NCBI RefSeq assembly: GCF_002188465.1
Contig: NZ_NINW01000026.1
Coordinates: forward strand, 62,001 to 126,000
Reading direction: 5' to 3'
Length of the DNA stretch: 64,000 nt
Source of the DNA: Pigmentiphaga sp. NML080357
GTDB taxonomy: Bacteria; Pseudomonadota; Gammaproteobacteria; Burkholderiales; Burkholderiaceae_B
Shown here: positions 35,517 to 44,208 of the stretch, piece after piece
How positions within the stretch are numbered: the stretch's first letter is position 1
Layout: every line of letters begins with the position of its first letter
The notes under the pieces: generated by a model
Database searches by the model: none
What the model was told of the DNA's origin: nothing
What the model saw: the letters and a program-made list of their open reading frames with translations, nothing else
Program-made: the position numbers and the translations under genes

Positions 35517-36445
35517 TCCACGGTATCGCGGTGGGCCTGGCGGGCCGCGCGCAACGCGCCGCCCATGTTGTAGAAACTGTGGATGGCGCCCTCGTACACC
35601 TCGATCTCGACCGGTACCCGCGCATCGGCCAGCTTGCGTCCGTAGGCCAGGCCTTCGTCCACCAGCGGATCGCACTCCGCCAGCTGCAGCAAGGCTGGCG
35701 CGAGGCCCGAGAACTCCGGCGCGTCCAGCGGCGCGAAACGCCAATCCATGCGGTCCGCGTCGTCGCGCAGGTACTGGTTGAAGAACCACTGGATGGTCTT
35801 GGCGTCGAGCAGATAGCCTTCGGCGTAAATCCGGTGCGAGGCGGTGTCCTGCCAGGCGCTCGTGCCGGGATAAAGCAGGACTTGCGCCGCCAGCGGCAGC
35901 CGGTCGTCCCGCGCCCGCAGCGCCGCCTGCGCCGTCAGCGTCCCCCCGGCGCTGTCGCCCATGCCCGCCACACGCGCCGCATCCACGCCCAGCCGCGCAT
36001 GTCGGTCGAAGGCCCACTTCCAGGCGGCATAGACGTCTTCGGCCGCGGTCGGGAAGCGGTGCTCGGGCGCAAGGCGATATCCGAGCGACAGCACCTTGCA
36101 GCGGGCGCCGTTGGCGAGCATGCGGCAGACGGCGTCGTAGCCCTCCACGCTGCCCAGGGTGAATCCCCCGCCATGGGAAAAGATCAACAGCGGCGCCGGT
36201 TCTTTGGCCTCCATGCCGGTATAGAGGCGCGCGCCTATGGTCGCGTCACCCACCGGGATGTCCAGATCGCGCACGTCGGCCACGGCGGCCGGCGCGATCT
36301 CGAGGACCTTGCTGGCCTTCTCGTGGAAAGCGCGCGCGTCCTGGGGGGTGTACTGCCAGTAAGGCGGCCGGTTGGCCCGCTTTATGCGCGCCACCAGGTC
36401 GGCCACCTGGGGATCGAGCGGCCGGGGGCTCGCCGCTTCAGCCAT
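35477..36445 (-). CDS. HSL-type alpha/beta hydrolase (esterase/lipase)
   Basis: 322 residues with the hormone-sensitive-lipase pattern. The oxyanion motif HGGG is at about 91-94 and the nucleophile Ser165 is in GDSAGG. The acid residue is likely in 'AECDPLVDEG' and the His in 'GAIHSFYNMGG'. It hydrolyses short acyl esters in the cytoplasm; the natural substrate is unknown. The ATG at 36445 has AGGG 7 nt upstream and is preferred to a GTG at 36451; it overlaps the upstream thioesterase gene by 8 bp. It is the last gene of a four-gene minus-strand group and converges on the NRDE gene. Confidence 0.88.
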   Translation of the reverse strand: MAEAASPRPLDPQVADLVARIKRANRPPYWQYTPQDARAFHEKASKVLEIAPAAVADVRDLDIPVGDATIGARLYTGMEAKEPAPLLIFSHGGGFTLGSVEGYDAVCRMLANGARCKVLSLGYRLAPEHRFPTAAEDVYAAWKWAFDRHARLGVDAARVAGMGDSAGGTLTAQAALRARDDRLPLAAQVLLYPGTSAWQDTASHRIYAEGYLLDAKTIQWFFNQYLRDDADRMDWRFAPLDAPEFSGLAPALLQLAECDPLVDEGLAYGRKLADARVPVEIEVYEGAIHSFYNMGGALRAARQAHRDTVDYLRSVFGTSNVT

Positions 36446-36869
36446 CGACACCCTGGTCGCTGCGCTTCTTGATGTACTTGAACGTACCGCTCGCGCGCGC
36501 CACGAGGCCGCCGCCCTCGTCCCTTACCTCGGCCTCGCAAAAGGCCATGGTGCTCGAACGGTGGTAGCACTTGCCATAGGCCACCAGGTTGCCCGCTTCG
36601 CCCGGCCGCACGAAGCTCGTCGTCATGTCCACCGTGGCGCTGCCGCGCAGCTCCGGGTGCAGCGAGCGTGCGGCGGTCGCCATGGCGGCGTCCAGCATGG
36701 TCATCAGCACGCCGCCATGGCAGACGTGCCAGCTGTTGCAGTGATGCTCCAGCACGTCGAGCCTGACCTCCGAATGCCCGCCTTCGGCCTTCACCAGCTT
36801 GGCCCCCAGCCAGGCCAGGAACGGGATCGGCACGTCGGTAACGGTCTGCTGCCGGTCGTCCATCGACAT
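36438..36869 (-). CDS. PaaI-family hotdog thioesterase
   Basis: 143 residues of the single-hotdog PaaI/YbgC-like fold. The signature is 'WHVCHGGVLMTMLDAAMATAA', holding the HGG and the Asp of the active site, and 'GSATVDMTTSFVRPGEAGNLVA' forms the central sheet. Such enzymes cleave acyl- or phenylacetyl-CoA thioesters. It sits 6 bp after the Dabb gene and overlaps the esterase, so the four genes are likely one transcript. The substrate is not known. Confidence 0.88.
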   Translation of the reverse strand: MSMDDRQQTVTDVPIPFLAWLGAKLVKAEGGHSEVRLDVLEHHCNSWHVCHGGVLMTMLDAAMATAARSLHPELRGSATVDMTTSFVRPGEAGNLVAYGKCYHRSSTMAFCEAEVRDEGGGLVARASGTFKYIKKRSDQGVDG

Positions 36870-36875
36870 GTCGCC

Positions 36876-37190
36876 CTACCTCGCCGCCGGCAATTCGTAA
36901 TCCATGCAGGCGCGCGCCGACCGCACCGCCGCCATGAACGGCTTGATCGCCACGTGGCGAGGATGGACCTGATAGGCTTCGAGCGCTTCCTTGCTGGCGA
37001 ACAGCGAATTGAGGACGACGTCGTAGGTCGCCTCGTAGCCTTCTGCGGCGAGCCCGACTTCGAACTCCAGTATGCCGGGCACGCAATCGCGGCAACTTTC
37101 CAGCAGCCTGCGGACTTTCTCCACGTTGGCCTGCCGGTCGGCGCCTTCGGCTTCGTCCTTGAGTTTCCACATCACGATATGGCGGATCAT
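36876..37190 (-). CDS. Dabb (stress-responsive alpha/beta-barrel) domain protein
   Basis: 104 residues from 'MIRHIVMWKLKDEA', the usual start of bacterial Dabb proteins, with 'YDVVLNSLFASKEALEAYQVHPRHV' as the second half of the ferredoxin-like fold. The His near the C-terminus is conserved in the family. Dabb domains dimerise and often accompany aromatic or polyketide metabolism; no enzymatic role is evident here. The start at 37190 is preferred over 37217 because it gives the canonical N-terminus, and GAGGAGG lies upstream at slightly long spacing. Confidence 0.85.
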   Translation of the reverse strand: MIRHIVMWKLKDEAEGADRQANVEKVRRLLESCRDCVPGILEFEVGLAAEGYEATYDVVLNSLFASKEALEAYQVHPRHVAIKPFMAAVRSARACMDYELPAAR

Positions 37191-37224
37191 GGCGGGTCGG
37201 GTCCTCCTCGTCTTCAAACGGAAA

Positions 37225-37635
37225 TCAGCGGCGCGCCATGCGATGGCCGAGGATGGCCACCACGATCAGCCCGCCGATGACGGTAACGTGCTCGAGCGCG
37301 ACCAGCATCTCGAACATGGCGGTCTCGCCCTCGAGCTGCCAGAACGGGTGCGCGATCGGAATGGTCAGCGCCGTGAACACCGCCAGCGCGCCCGCGCCGA
37401 GCCAGGCCGCGCGGTTGAAGATGATCAGCAACGAACCGCCGATCTGCACGATGATGGTCAGGACGTTGAACAGCCAGGCCGGCTCCAGCCCGAAGTGGCT
37501 CATTTCGGCCACGCCGCCCTGGAAGTTGAGCAGCTTGGCGAGGCCGCTGGCCCAGAACATGAACGTCAGGACGACGCGCCCGATCAGCAGCAACGCGCGC
37601 GAATCGAGCAGGGATTGTATCGGTGCAGGGGTCAT
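37225..37635 (-). CDS. DoxX-family membrane protein
   Basis: 136 residues from the ATG at 37635 (a GTG at 37653 would add six). Four hydrophobic segments are visible, and 'RVVLTFMFWASGLAKLLNF' and 'IPIAHPFWQLEG' are typical DoxX/DoxD-family stretches. These small inner-membrane proteins are associated with quinone or thiol redox functions. It is the first gene of the minus-strand set DoxX-Dabb-thioesterase-esterase, with a 34-bp gap to the next gene. Confidence 0.85.
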   Translation of the reverse strand: MTPAPIQSLLDSRALLLIGRVVLTFMFWASGLAKLLNFQGGVAEMSHFGLEPAWLFNVLTIIVQIGGSLLIIFNRAAWLGAGALAVFTALTIPIAHPFWQLEGETAMFEMLVALEHVTVIGGLIVVAILGHRMARR

Positions 37636-37766
37636 GATGGTGGTTCCGGTCACAGGTGGGGAACATGCCGATACACGGGCGTTCCCCCTGTGTCCGGCGC
37701 CGCGGCTGCCCGAGAGGCGGCCGGCGCCATCTTACTTGAAACAATCCGAAACGAGGCGCCCAGGCA

Positions 37767-38774
37767 TCAGAAAACGGATTTGCCGATCCACCAGGCGCCG
37801 GCCGCCACCAGCGCCGAGGCCGGAATGGTGAGTATCCACGCCCATACGATGTTCCCCGCCAGGCCCCAGCGGACGGCATTGAACTTACGGCTGGATCCCA
37901 CGCCCACGATGGCGCCGGTAATGGTATGGGTGGTCGAAACCGGGATGCCGAGCAGGGCCGCCAGGAAAAGCGTCAGCGCCCCGCCCGTTTCGGCGCAGAA
38001 TCCGCCCACCGGCTTGAGCTTGGTGATGCGCTGTCCCATGGTCTTGACGATGCGCCAGCCGCCGAACATCGTGCCCAGCGCGATCGCGGCGTAGCAGCTG
38101 ACGATGACCCAGACCGGGACATGATCCTTGGCGCCCGGGACGTTGGCCGCGATCAGCAGCAGCCAGATGATGCCTATGGTCTTCTGCGCATCGTTGCCGC
38201 CGTGTCCCAGGCTGTACAGCCCGGCCGACACCAGTTGCAAGCGGCGGAACCAGCCGTCCACCCGCAGCGGCCGCGTGCCGCGCAGGAGCCACGAGACCAG
38301 CAGCATCAGGAATCCCCCGAGCACGAAACCCAGCAGCGGCGACACCACGATGAAGGCGACGATGTACAGGATTTCCCGGACCATCAGGACGCTGGGGCCG
38401 GCACTGGCCAGGCCCGCGCCGACGATGCCGCCGATCAGCGCATGCGAGGAGGACGAAGGAATGCCGAAATACCACGTGATCACATTCCAGGCGATGGCGC
38501 CGACCAGCGCGCCGAACACGACGTAGTGGTCGACCACGGACGGGTCGATGATGCCCTTCCCCACGGTGGCGGCCACCTTCAGGTGGAAGACGAAAATCGC
38601 GACGAAATTAAAAAACGCGGCGAAGACGACCGCGTGGTGAGGCTTGAGCACCCCCGTGGAAACCACGGTGGCGATGGAATTGGCCGCATCGTGGAACCCA
38701 TTCATGAAATCGAAGATGAGCGCCAGAACGACCAGAAATGCAAGTGTGGCAAGGCTGATTTGAAGCGTATCCAT
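37767..38774 (-). CDS. pit: low-affinity inorganic phosphate transporter (PiT family)
   Basis: 335 residues with about ten membrane segments. The two inverted PiT repeats are marked by 'FDFMNGFHDAANSIATVVSTG' at the N-terminus and 'GHGGNDAQKTIG' and 'SSSHALIGGIVGAG' later, the GANDVANA-like signatures. It imports metal-phosphate with protons. It is co-transcribed with the DUF47 gene directly upstream (12-bp gap), the usual partner of Pit permeases. A Pho box lies upstream of that gene. Confidence 0.94.
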   Translation of the reverse strand: MDTLQISLATLAFLVVLALIFDFMNGFHDAANSIATVVSTGVLKPHHAVVFAAFFNFVAIFVFHLKVAATVGKGIIDPSVVDHYVVFGALVGAIAWNVITWYFGIPSSSSHALIGGIVGAGLASAGPSVLMVREILYIVAFIVVSPLLGFVLGGFLMLLVSWLLRGTRPLRVDGWFRRLQLVSAGLYSLGHGGNDAQKTIGIIWLLLIAANVPGAKDHVPVWVIVSCYAAIALGTMFGGWRIVKTMGQRITKLKPVGGFCAETGGALTLFLAALLGIPVSTTHTITGAIVGVGSSRKFNAVRWGLAGNIVWAWILTIPASALVAAGAWWIGKSVF

Positions 38775-38786
38775 GAAGTGTCCCGA

Positions 38787-39413
38787 CTAGGCGTTTTCCA
38801 GGACGATGCCTTCGATCAGGTTGGCAACGTCTTCGCACTTGTCGGTGATTTCTTCCAGCAGCTCATAGATGGCTTTCATCTTGATCAGCTGGCGGGTGTC
38901 GGCTTCATCGCGGAACAGCCGGCCCATGCCGCGGCGCATGACCCGGTCGGCGTCCGATTCGAGGCGGTCGATTTCCTCGCAGATCTTCATGATGCTGGCC
39001 GTGTCGTTCAGGTCGTGCAGCAGGCTCACCACCATGTAGAGCCGGTCGCAGCATTGCACCGCGATGTCGGCCAGGGCCTTGGCGTCCGGGGTGACCGTCC
39101 GGATGTCGTACAGGTTGATGCACTGGGCGGCGTCCTCCATCAGGTCGAGGATGTCGTCCATGGTCGTGATGAGCTGGTGGATCTGGTCACGGTCCAGCGG
39201 CGTGATGAAGGTCTTGTGCAGCAGGTCGACCGTATCGTGGGTAACCTTGTCGGCCTTTTTTTCCAGCGTCTCGATGTTCTTGACGCGTTCCTCGGCCTGC
39301 CCCAGATCGGCCATCAGCGCCGCCAACTCCCGGCTGCCCTGCCGGGACAGGTCGGCATGCGCCGTGAACATATCGAAAAAGCGGCCCTCTTTGGGCATCA
39401 AGCGTCCAAACAT
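38787..39413 (-). CDS. DUF47 (PhoU-like) Pit accessory protein
   Basis: 208 residues, all-helical, of the DUF47/PhoU-like family. Acidic metal-binding residues recur in 'ITTMDDILDLMEDAAQ' and 'EICEEIDRLESDADR', the E-x3-D pattern of PhoU-fold proteins. These proteins modulate the Pit permease encoded next. The ATG at 39413 has GAGG 5 nt upstream and is preferred over a GTG at 39434. An 18-bp Pho box lies 22-39 bp upstream of this start. Confidence 0.9.
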   Translation of the reverse strand: MFGRLMPKEGRFFDMFTAHADLSRQGSRELAALMADLGQAEERVKNIETLEKKADKVTHDTVDLLHKTFITPLDRDQIHQLITTMDDILDLMEDAAQCINLYDIRTVTPDAKALADIAVQCCDRLYMVVSLLHDLNDTASIMKICEEIDRLESDADRVMRRGMGRLFRDEADTRQLIKMKAIYELLEEITDKCEDVANLIEGIVLENA

Positions 39414-39434
39414 CACGTCCTCACGATACGCCAC

Positions 39435-39452
39435 ATGACAGTTACATGACGT
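39435..39452 (-). promoter_or_regulatory. Pho box upstream of DUF47-pit
   Basis: On the minus strand the sequence reads ACGTCAT-GTAA-CTGTCAT: two 7-bp units 11 bp apart, the second a perfect CTGTCAT and the first matching 5 of 7. This is the layout of a PhoB-binding Pho box. It ends only about 21 bp before the start codon, a position that fits repression better than activation. Confidence 0.65.
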
Positions 39453-39492
39453 GTTAAAAACCGCGCGCAGTGTAGCACTATATGAGGCTCCT

Positions 39493-39516
39493 CCCTACGC
39501 GCTTCGGCGCGTAGGG
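39493..39516. repeat. perfect hairpin with TTCG loop after dnaB
   Basis: CCCTACGCGC (39493-39502), TTCG loop, GCGCGTAGGG (39507-39516): a perfect 10-bp stem with a very stable tetraloop, 4 bp beyond the dnaB stop. There is no T-run on either strand. The same arm and loop start occur after the fbpA-like gene at 24948-24961, so this may be a dispersed intergenic palindrome that also ends transcription. Confidence 0.65.
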
Positions 39517-39519
39517 GGG

Positions 39520-40911
39520 TCAATAATCAGAGTCGACGAACGCGTTGCCCGAGAAATTCTGGAACTTCGTATACATGCCCTGCCAGGTGAGCCTGACAGT
39601 GCCGATCGGGCCGTTACGCTGCTTGCCGATGATGATTTCGGCGGTGCCCTTGTCCGGCGTATCGGGGTTGTAGACCTCGTCGCGGTAGAGGAAGATGATC
39701 ACGTCGGCGTCCTGCTCGATGGCGCCGGATTCCCGCAGGTCGCTCATCACGGGACGCTTGTTGGGGCGCTGTTCCAGGCCGCGGTTGAGCTGCGAAAGCG
39801 CGATCAGCGGGCAGTTCAGCTCCTTGGCGAGGCCCTTCATGGAGCGGCTGATCTCGGACAGTTCCGATGCCCGGTTCTCGCTGCTGTTGCCGCTGTTGCC
39901 CGACATCAGCTGCAGGTAGTCGATGATGATCAGGCCCAATTGGCCGCATTGCCGGGCCAGGCGGCGGGCACGCGAGCGCAGCTCCATGGGACTGAGCGCC
40001 GGCGTCTCGTCGATGTAGAGCTGAGTGTCCTGCATCTTCTGGATGGCATGCGTCAGCTTGGGCCAATCCTCGTCCAGCAGTTTACCCGTGCGCAGGCGCT
40101 GCTGGTCCAGGCGGCCGACCGAGCCCAGTACCCGCATGGCGAGCTGCGCCGCGCCCATTTCCATGGAAAACACCGCGACAGGCAGGCCTTCTTCCACCGC
40201 CACGTGCTCGCCGATGTTGACGGAGAAGGCGGTCTTGCCCATGGAGGGGCGGCCGGCCACGACGATCATGTCGCCGGGTTGCAGCCCGGAGGTCATCTTG
40301 TCGAGGTCGGTGAAGCCGGTCGGCACCCCGGTGACGTCCGAAGTGCTGTCGCGGTGATAGAGCTCGTCGATGCGCTCGACCACTTGCGTCAGCAGCGGCT
40401 GGAGCGACTGGAAGCCGGCGGTGCCCCGCGCGCCCTCCTCGGCAATCTTGAAGATCTTGGACTCCGCCTCGTCCAGCAGTTGCCGCGTATCTTTGCCTTG
40501 GGGATTGAACGCGGCGGACGAGATTTCGTCGGATACGGTCACCAGCCGGCGCAGCACCGCCCGGTCGCGCACGATTTCCGCATAGCGCCGGATGTTGGCC
40601 GCCGAAGGCGTGTTCTGCGCAAGCGAGTTCAGGTAGGCGAGCCCCCCCGCCTCTTCCGCTTTGCCCGCAGTCTGGAGCGCCTCGTGGGTCGTCACGACAT
40701 CGGCGGGACGGGCCAGCCCGATCAGCTTGGCCATCTGCTGCCAGATCAGGCGGTGATCGTAACGGTAGAAGTCCTCTTCCTTGAGGATGTCGGCAATGCG
40801 ATCCCAGGCGGCATTGTCCAGCAGCAAGCCGCCCAGCACCGACTGTTCCGCCTCCACCGAGTGGGGCGGGATGCGCAGGGACTCGAGCTGAGGATCGACA
40901 GGCGAATTCAT
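39520..40911 (-). CDS. dnaB: replicative DNA helicase
   Basis: 463 residues. The N-terminal primase-interacting domain begins 'RIPPHSVEAEQSVLGGLLLD'. The RecA-like helicase domain has Walker A GRPSMGKTAF (210-219), Walker B 'LGLIIIDYLQLMSG' and 'RESGAIEQDADVIIFLYRDE' near the end. No intein is present. DnaB is the hexameric helicase of the replication fork. The frame is open further upstream, but the ATG at 40911 gives the conserved start. It lies downstream of rplI beyond a strong terminator. Confidence 0.97.
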   Translation of the reverse strand: MNSPVDPQLESLRIPPHSVEAEQSVLGGLLLDNAAWDRIADILKEEDFYRYDHRLIWQQMAKLIGLARPADVVTTHEALQTAGKAEEAGGLAYLNSLAQNTPSAANIRRYAEIVRDRAVLRRLVTVSDEISSAAFNPQGKDTRQLLDEAESKIFKIAEEGARGTAGFQSLQPLLTQVVERIDELYHRDSTSDVTGVPTGFTDLDKMTSGLQPGDMIVVAGRPSMGKTAFSVNIGEHVAVEEGLPVAVFSMEMGAAQLAMRVLGSVGRLDQQRLRTGKLLDEDWPKLTHAIQKMQDTQLYIDETPALSPMELRSRARRLARQCGQLGLIIIDYLQLMSGNSGNSSENRASELSEISRSMKGLAKELNCPLIALSQLNRGLEQRPNKRPVMSDLRESGAIEQDADVIIFLYRDEVYNPDTPDKGTAEIIIGKQRNGPIGTVRLTWQGMYTKFQNFSGNAFVDSDY

Positions 40912-41065
40912 AGAGCGACAAAACCTGGTGTGGAAACACGGCCGGCGGGATGCCGGGCCACGACAGTTTAGCCCGGGTAGGCGGAAGGTGAGCCAGTCCG
41001 CCCTGCCCTGGCGGGGCCCCGGCCCGGACGGGAGCGCGAGGCCGGCAACGGGGCGCGCAGGCCCG

Positions 41066-41104
41066 AAAAAAGAACCCTCCATTCTGCGAAGAAATGGAGG
41101 GTTC
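41066..41104 (-). terminator. Rho-independent terminator after rplI
   Basis: On the minus strand: a perfect 12-bp stem GAACCCTCCATT / AATGGAGGGTTC with a 9-nt loop, followed by six T. It ends the rpsF-priB-rpsR-rplI transcript and separates it from dnaB. Confidence 0.92.
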
Positions 41105-41188
41105 TCGTTGCCGTCCCTTCCCCGGAGGGAGGAAGACCGGCAGCGCGTCCGGCGGCACCCGTGCGAAGCGGGTGGACCGGGACGCGAT

Positions 41189-41644
41189 TTAGGCGGTTTC
41201 GCCGACCACGACTACCGTGATGTTGGCCACGACGTCGGTGTGCAGGCCGACTTCGATCGGGAATTCGCCGATGGTCTTGAGCGGGCCGTTGGGCAGGCGG
41301 ACCATGCCCTTCTCGACCGACTCGAAACCGGCGCCCTTGAGCGCGGCCGCGATGTCGAAGTTGGTGACCGAGCCGAACAGGCGGCCGTCCACACCCGCCT
41401 TCTGGGTGATCGAGACCGAGTAGCCTTCCAGGCGCTGGGCCACGGCTTGCGCGGCGGCCAGCTTGTCGGCCTGGATCTTCTCGAGTTCGGCGCGGCGCGC
41501 TTCGAACTCTTGCAGGGCGGCCTGCGTCGCGCGCTTGGCCTTCTTCTGCGGGATCAGGAAGTTACGGGCATAGCCGTTCTTCACGCGGACGACGTCGCCC
41601 AGGTTGCCGAGGTTGACGACTTTTTCGAGCAAGATGATTTGCAT
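41189..41644 (-). CDS. rplI: 50S ribosomal protein L9
   Basis: 151 residues with the L9 signature: '[36 protein letters not shown]' at the N-terminus, a long connecting helix and the C-terminal rRNA-binding domain ('[15 protein letters not shown]'). It binds 23S rRNA domain V. It is the last gene of rpsF-priB-rpsR-rplI, 19 bp after rpsR, and is followed by a strong terminator. Confidence 0.98.
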   Translation of the reverse strand: MQIILLEKVVNLGNLGDVVRVKNGYARNFLIPQKKAKRATQAALQEFEARRAELEKIQADKLAAAQAVAQRLEGYSVSITQKAGVDGRLFGSVTNFDIAAALKGAGFESVEKGMVRLPNGPLKTIGEFPIEVGLHTDVVANITVVVVGETA

Positions 41645-41663
41645 GATTGGACTCTCCCGGCAA

Positions 41664-41936
41664 TCAATTGTGGTTGTCGGTGTAGGCCAAGAGCGCCAGG
41701 AAGCGGGCGCGCTTGATCGCCGTGTCGAGCTGACGCTGGTAGTGCGCCTTGGTGCCGGTCAGGCGGGCAGGAATGATCTTGCCGTTTTCCTGGATGAAGT
41801 CGCGCAGGACCTCGATATCCTTGTAGTCGATCTGATCAACGCCGGCTGCCGTGAAGCGGCAGAACTTGCGCCGCTTGAACAGCGGATTCTGTTGACCGAA
41901 CTTCTTCTTTTCCTTGCGTTTGCCGAATGCGGCCAT
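41664..41936 (-). CDS. rpsR: 30S ribosomal protein S18
   Basis: 90 residues. '[55 protein letters not shown]' is the S18 core in family order, with basic N-terminal extension '[19 protein letters not shown]'. It binds the 30S platform with S6, whose gene is in the same operon. Confidence 0.98.
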   Translation of the reverse strand: MAAFGKRKEKKKFGQQNPLFKRRKFCRFTAAGVDQIDYKDIEVLRDFIQENGKIIPARLTGTKAHYQRQLDTAIKRARFLALLAYTDNHN

Positions 41937-41954
41937 GATGTACCTCTTGGGTAT

Positions 41955-42296
41955 TCAATCCGTTTCACATCTGGAGCTGCCCTGCCGGCCCGCTTCGTCG
42001 CCCTCTCGGGCAATGGCGGCCTGCTGGATATGCAGCCTCAGTCTGCTTGAACCTTTCCGGGTCGGTGCCAGGAACCCTTCGATCCGTATCGACCGGCCCA
42101 GCGCCTCGCGCTCGAGCCTGCCGGCCAGATCGCCGACGACTACCGCATTGACGAGCATCTCGACCCGGCGGGGTCTGCCGCCTTCGATCAGCTCGGATTC
42201 ATGGGCAAGCGCCAGTTCCAGGACCGGAATTCCGGCCGGGGTGTACCTGAGCGGCTTGCACTCGACCACCTGGGCGGTCAGATGAACCTTGTTCAA
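41955..42296 (-). CDS. priB: primosomal replication protein N (PriB)
   Basis: 113 residues when started at the TTG at 42296, which gives the usual N-terminus (M)NKVHLTAQVVECKPLRYTPAG. The frame is open to 42362, but the extra residues are not conserved in type. The OB-fold core includes 'EMLVNAVVVGDLAGRLE' and 'RSIRIEGFLAP'. PriB binds single-stranded DNA and PriA for replication restart. The location between rpsF and rpsR is the classical one. No strong Shine-Dalgarno sequence is visible, so translational coupling to rpsF is likely. Confidence 0.88.
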   Translation of the reverse strand: MNKVHLTAQVVECKPLRYTPAGIPVLELALAHESELIEGGRPRRVEMLVNAVVVGDLAGRLEREALGRSIRIEGFLAPTRKGSSRLRLHIQQAAIAREGDEAGRQGSSRCETD

Positions 42297-42390
42297 CGCC
42301 GTGTCGTCCGTGGCATCGCCGGGGATCCGCGCCTGCGGGCCTGCGATGCGGGCGGTCGGCAACGACCTGTCATGCCAGTCCAGCCGGGGC

Positions 42391-42762
42391 TCAGGCCTCG
42401 GCTTGCGTGGTTTCGGTGGACACCTTGCGGGCCTCCTCGCGCTCGACGATCTTCATCATCGGCGACGGGGCGGTCTCGGCCTTCTTCATCTTGACGACGA
42501 GATGGCGCAGCACGGCATCGTTATAGCGGAAAGCGTGTTCGAGTTCGTCCAGCGTGGGTTGGCCGCACTCGATGTTCATGCACACGTAGTGAGCCTTGAC
42601 GAGCTTCTGGATCGGGTACGCCAACTGGCGGCGACCCCAGTCTTCCAGGCGGTGTATCGTGCCGCCCTGGCTGGTGATCAGCGACTTGTAACGGTCGACC
42701 ATGGCCGGAACCTGCTCGCTTTGGTCCGGGTGAACGATGAAAACTACTTCATAGTGACGCAT
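42391..42762 (-). CDS. rpsF: 30S ribosomal protein S6
   Basis: 123 residues, beginning '[25 protein letters not shown]' with '[19 protein letters not shown]' and '[15 protein letters not shown]', all S6 hallmarks. The C-terminus is an acidic and Glu/Ala-rich tail as in other beta-proteobacteria. First gene of the rpsF-priB-rpsR-rplI operon. The 287 bp upstream (42763-43049) hold its promoter region; I found no gene there. Confidence 0.98.
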   Translation of the reverse strand: MRHYEVVFIVHPDQSEQVPAMVDRYKSLITSQGGTIHRLEDWGRRQLAYPIQKLVKAHYVCMNIECGQPTLDELEHAFRYNDAVLRHLVVKMKKAETAPSPMMKIVEREEARKVSTETTQAEA

Positions 42763-43049
42763 CGAAGCTCCTTATGGATGGTCCCGCAGGCTCCGGATGG
42801 AGCCCTGTAGGCGCAAGTCCGCTCAAGCGTCTAGAGTCGGACAAGGGATCAATCTGGCGAAAATGGCTTCCGCCAAAAATCAAGCCCTCTATTATCGCTT
42901 GCATGCCGGCAAAAAGCAATTGGCAACCAGGAACGAGGCGTCTACGTCACATCGCGGGCGGCGGCATGCCGGACCATTGCCCGCCCCTCTTTCGCTGCCC
43001 TTTGGGCGGTGCGGACCCGCCGGTCATGGCGCGCGGCCGGGCCAGGCGT

Positions 43050-44021
43050 TCAGTAGGTGTCGAACGCGGTTTGCACCGCCTGGGTTCCCTCCGCGCCGGC
43101 GCCCAGCACGAGCATCAGCAACACCCTGGCCTTCCACGGGGACAGCGTCCCGGCGCCGGGGAGACGGCCGGAGGCGGCGACGCACCCGCTACCGGTGCGG
43201 CTGGCCCGCACCACCGCCAGGCCCGCCCCGCACAGGCGTTCGAGCGCCGCCAGCGCTTCATTGCTGGCCGAGCCGTTGCCCGGGCCGGCCCACACCAAGC
43301 CGTGCGCGCCCGTGGCGGGTACCGCTTCGATCAGGGCCGCAGAGCCGCCGGCATAGCCCGCGACCACCTCCACCGGCGCCAACGGCGTGGCGGCCGTGAA
43401 CGGCGTGGACGCGGTATGCGGGCGCTCCGGCCGCGCCAGCCAGGTGACGCGGCCGTCCTGCACCAGTCCCATCGCGCCGGCGTTGGGCGAAGCGAAGGCA
43501 TCGGGCCGGTTGGCATTGGTCTTGGCCACCTCGCGCGCGCCGAAGATCTGATGATTCAGGGTGACCAGCACCCCGCGCCCCGCCGCGCCAGGCGCCGCCG
43601 CGACCGTGGCCGCGTCGAGCAGGTTCAGCGGTCCGTCCGCAGACAGCGCCGTCGCGGGGCGCATGGCGCCCACCATGACGACGGGCTTGTCGGTCTTGAG
43701 CACGAGGTGGAGGTAGTAAGCGGTTTCCTCGAGCGTGTCGGTGCCGTGTGTCACCACCACGCCGTCCACGCCCGGGTCGTCGAGCAGCTGTTGCAAGCGG
43801 GCCGCCAGCGACTGCCAGAAAGCGGGCGTGGCGTTCTTGCTGTCGATCGCGGCGAACTGTTCGGCGGCGATGCGGGCCACTTCGCCGAGCCCCGGCACCG
43901 TCGCGCACAACCCGGCTACGTCCAGGGCGGCGGCGGCGTAGGCCTGGGTGGCCTGCGGCCGGGCGCCGACGCCGGCGATGGTGCCTCCGGTGGCGACGAT
44001 GCATAGGCGCGGCAAGGACAT
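43050..44021 (-). CDS. L-asparaginase (type II-like, no signal peptide)
   Basis: 323 residues. The first active-site signature is 'VATGGTIAG' with the nucleophile Thr14, and the second is 'VVVTHGTDTLEET' with Thr94-Asp95. 'TDKPVVMVGAMRPATALSADGPLNL' is the next conserved block. The enzyme hydrolyses asparagine to aspartate and ammonia. The residues match the periplasmic type II group, but the N-terminus 'MSLPRLCIV' lacks a signal peptide, so it may be cytoplasmic. Divergent from lexA. Confidence 0.9.
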   Translation of the reverse strand: MSLPRLCIVATGGTIAGVGARPQATQAYAAAALDVAGLCATVPGLGEVARIAAEQFAAIDSKNATPAFWQSLAARLQQLLDDPGVDGVVVTHGTDTLEETAYYLHLVLKTDKPVVMVGAMRPATALSADGPLNLLDAATVAAAPGAAGRGVLVTLNHQIFGAREVAKTNANRPDAFASPNAGAMGLVQDGRVTWLARPERPHTASTPFTAATPLAPVEVVAGYAGGSAALIEAVPATGAHGLVWAGPGNGSASNEALAALERLCGAGLAVVRASRTGSGCVAASGRLPGAGTLSPWKARVLLMLVLGAGAEGTQAVQTAFDTY

Positions 44022-44119
44022 GGCGGAAGTTTGGGAGACGAAACAGCCCGATGATACCTGCGGCGGCCGATTGGCGTTCCCGCGACAGCCGCGCTTTCCG
44101 CTTGCGCTGGACGCGAATA

Positions 44120-44135
44120 CTGTATAAAAATACAG
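44120..44135. promoter_or_regulatory. SOS (LexA) box 1 of lexA
   Basis: CTGT-ATAAAAAT-ACAG is a perfect match to the CTGT-N8-ACAG LexA box, 74 bp upstream of the lexA start. Confidence 0.92.
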
Positions 44136-44138
44136 TTA

Positions 44139-44154
44139 CTGGATAAAACCACAG
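44139..44154. promoter_or_regulatory. SOS (LexA) box 2 of lexA
   Basis: CTGG-ATAAAACC-ACAG differs from the consensus by one base and lies 3 bp after box 1, so the two are on the same helix face region. Tandem boxes at lexA occur also in E. coli and imply tight autoregulation. Confidence 0.8.
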
Positions 44155-44208
44155 AAGGTCGATACGGGCCGCCCATCCCGGGCGCCGCGTTCGATTCCGG
44201 AGCCAGAC

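Noticed and set aside
39493-39516. Classical Rho-independent terminator after dnaB
   Set aside because: The stem is perfect but no T-run follows on either strand, so I list it as a palindromic element.
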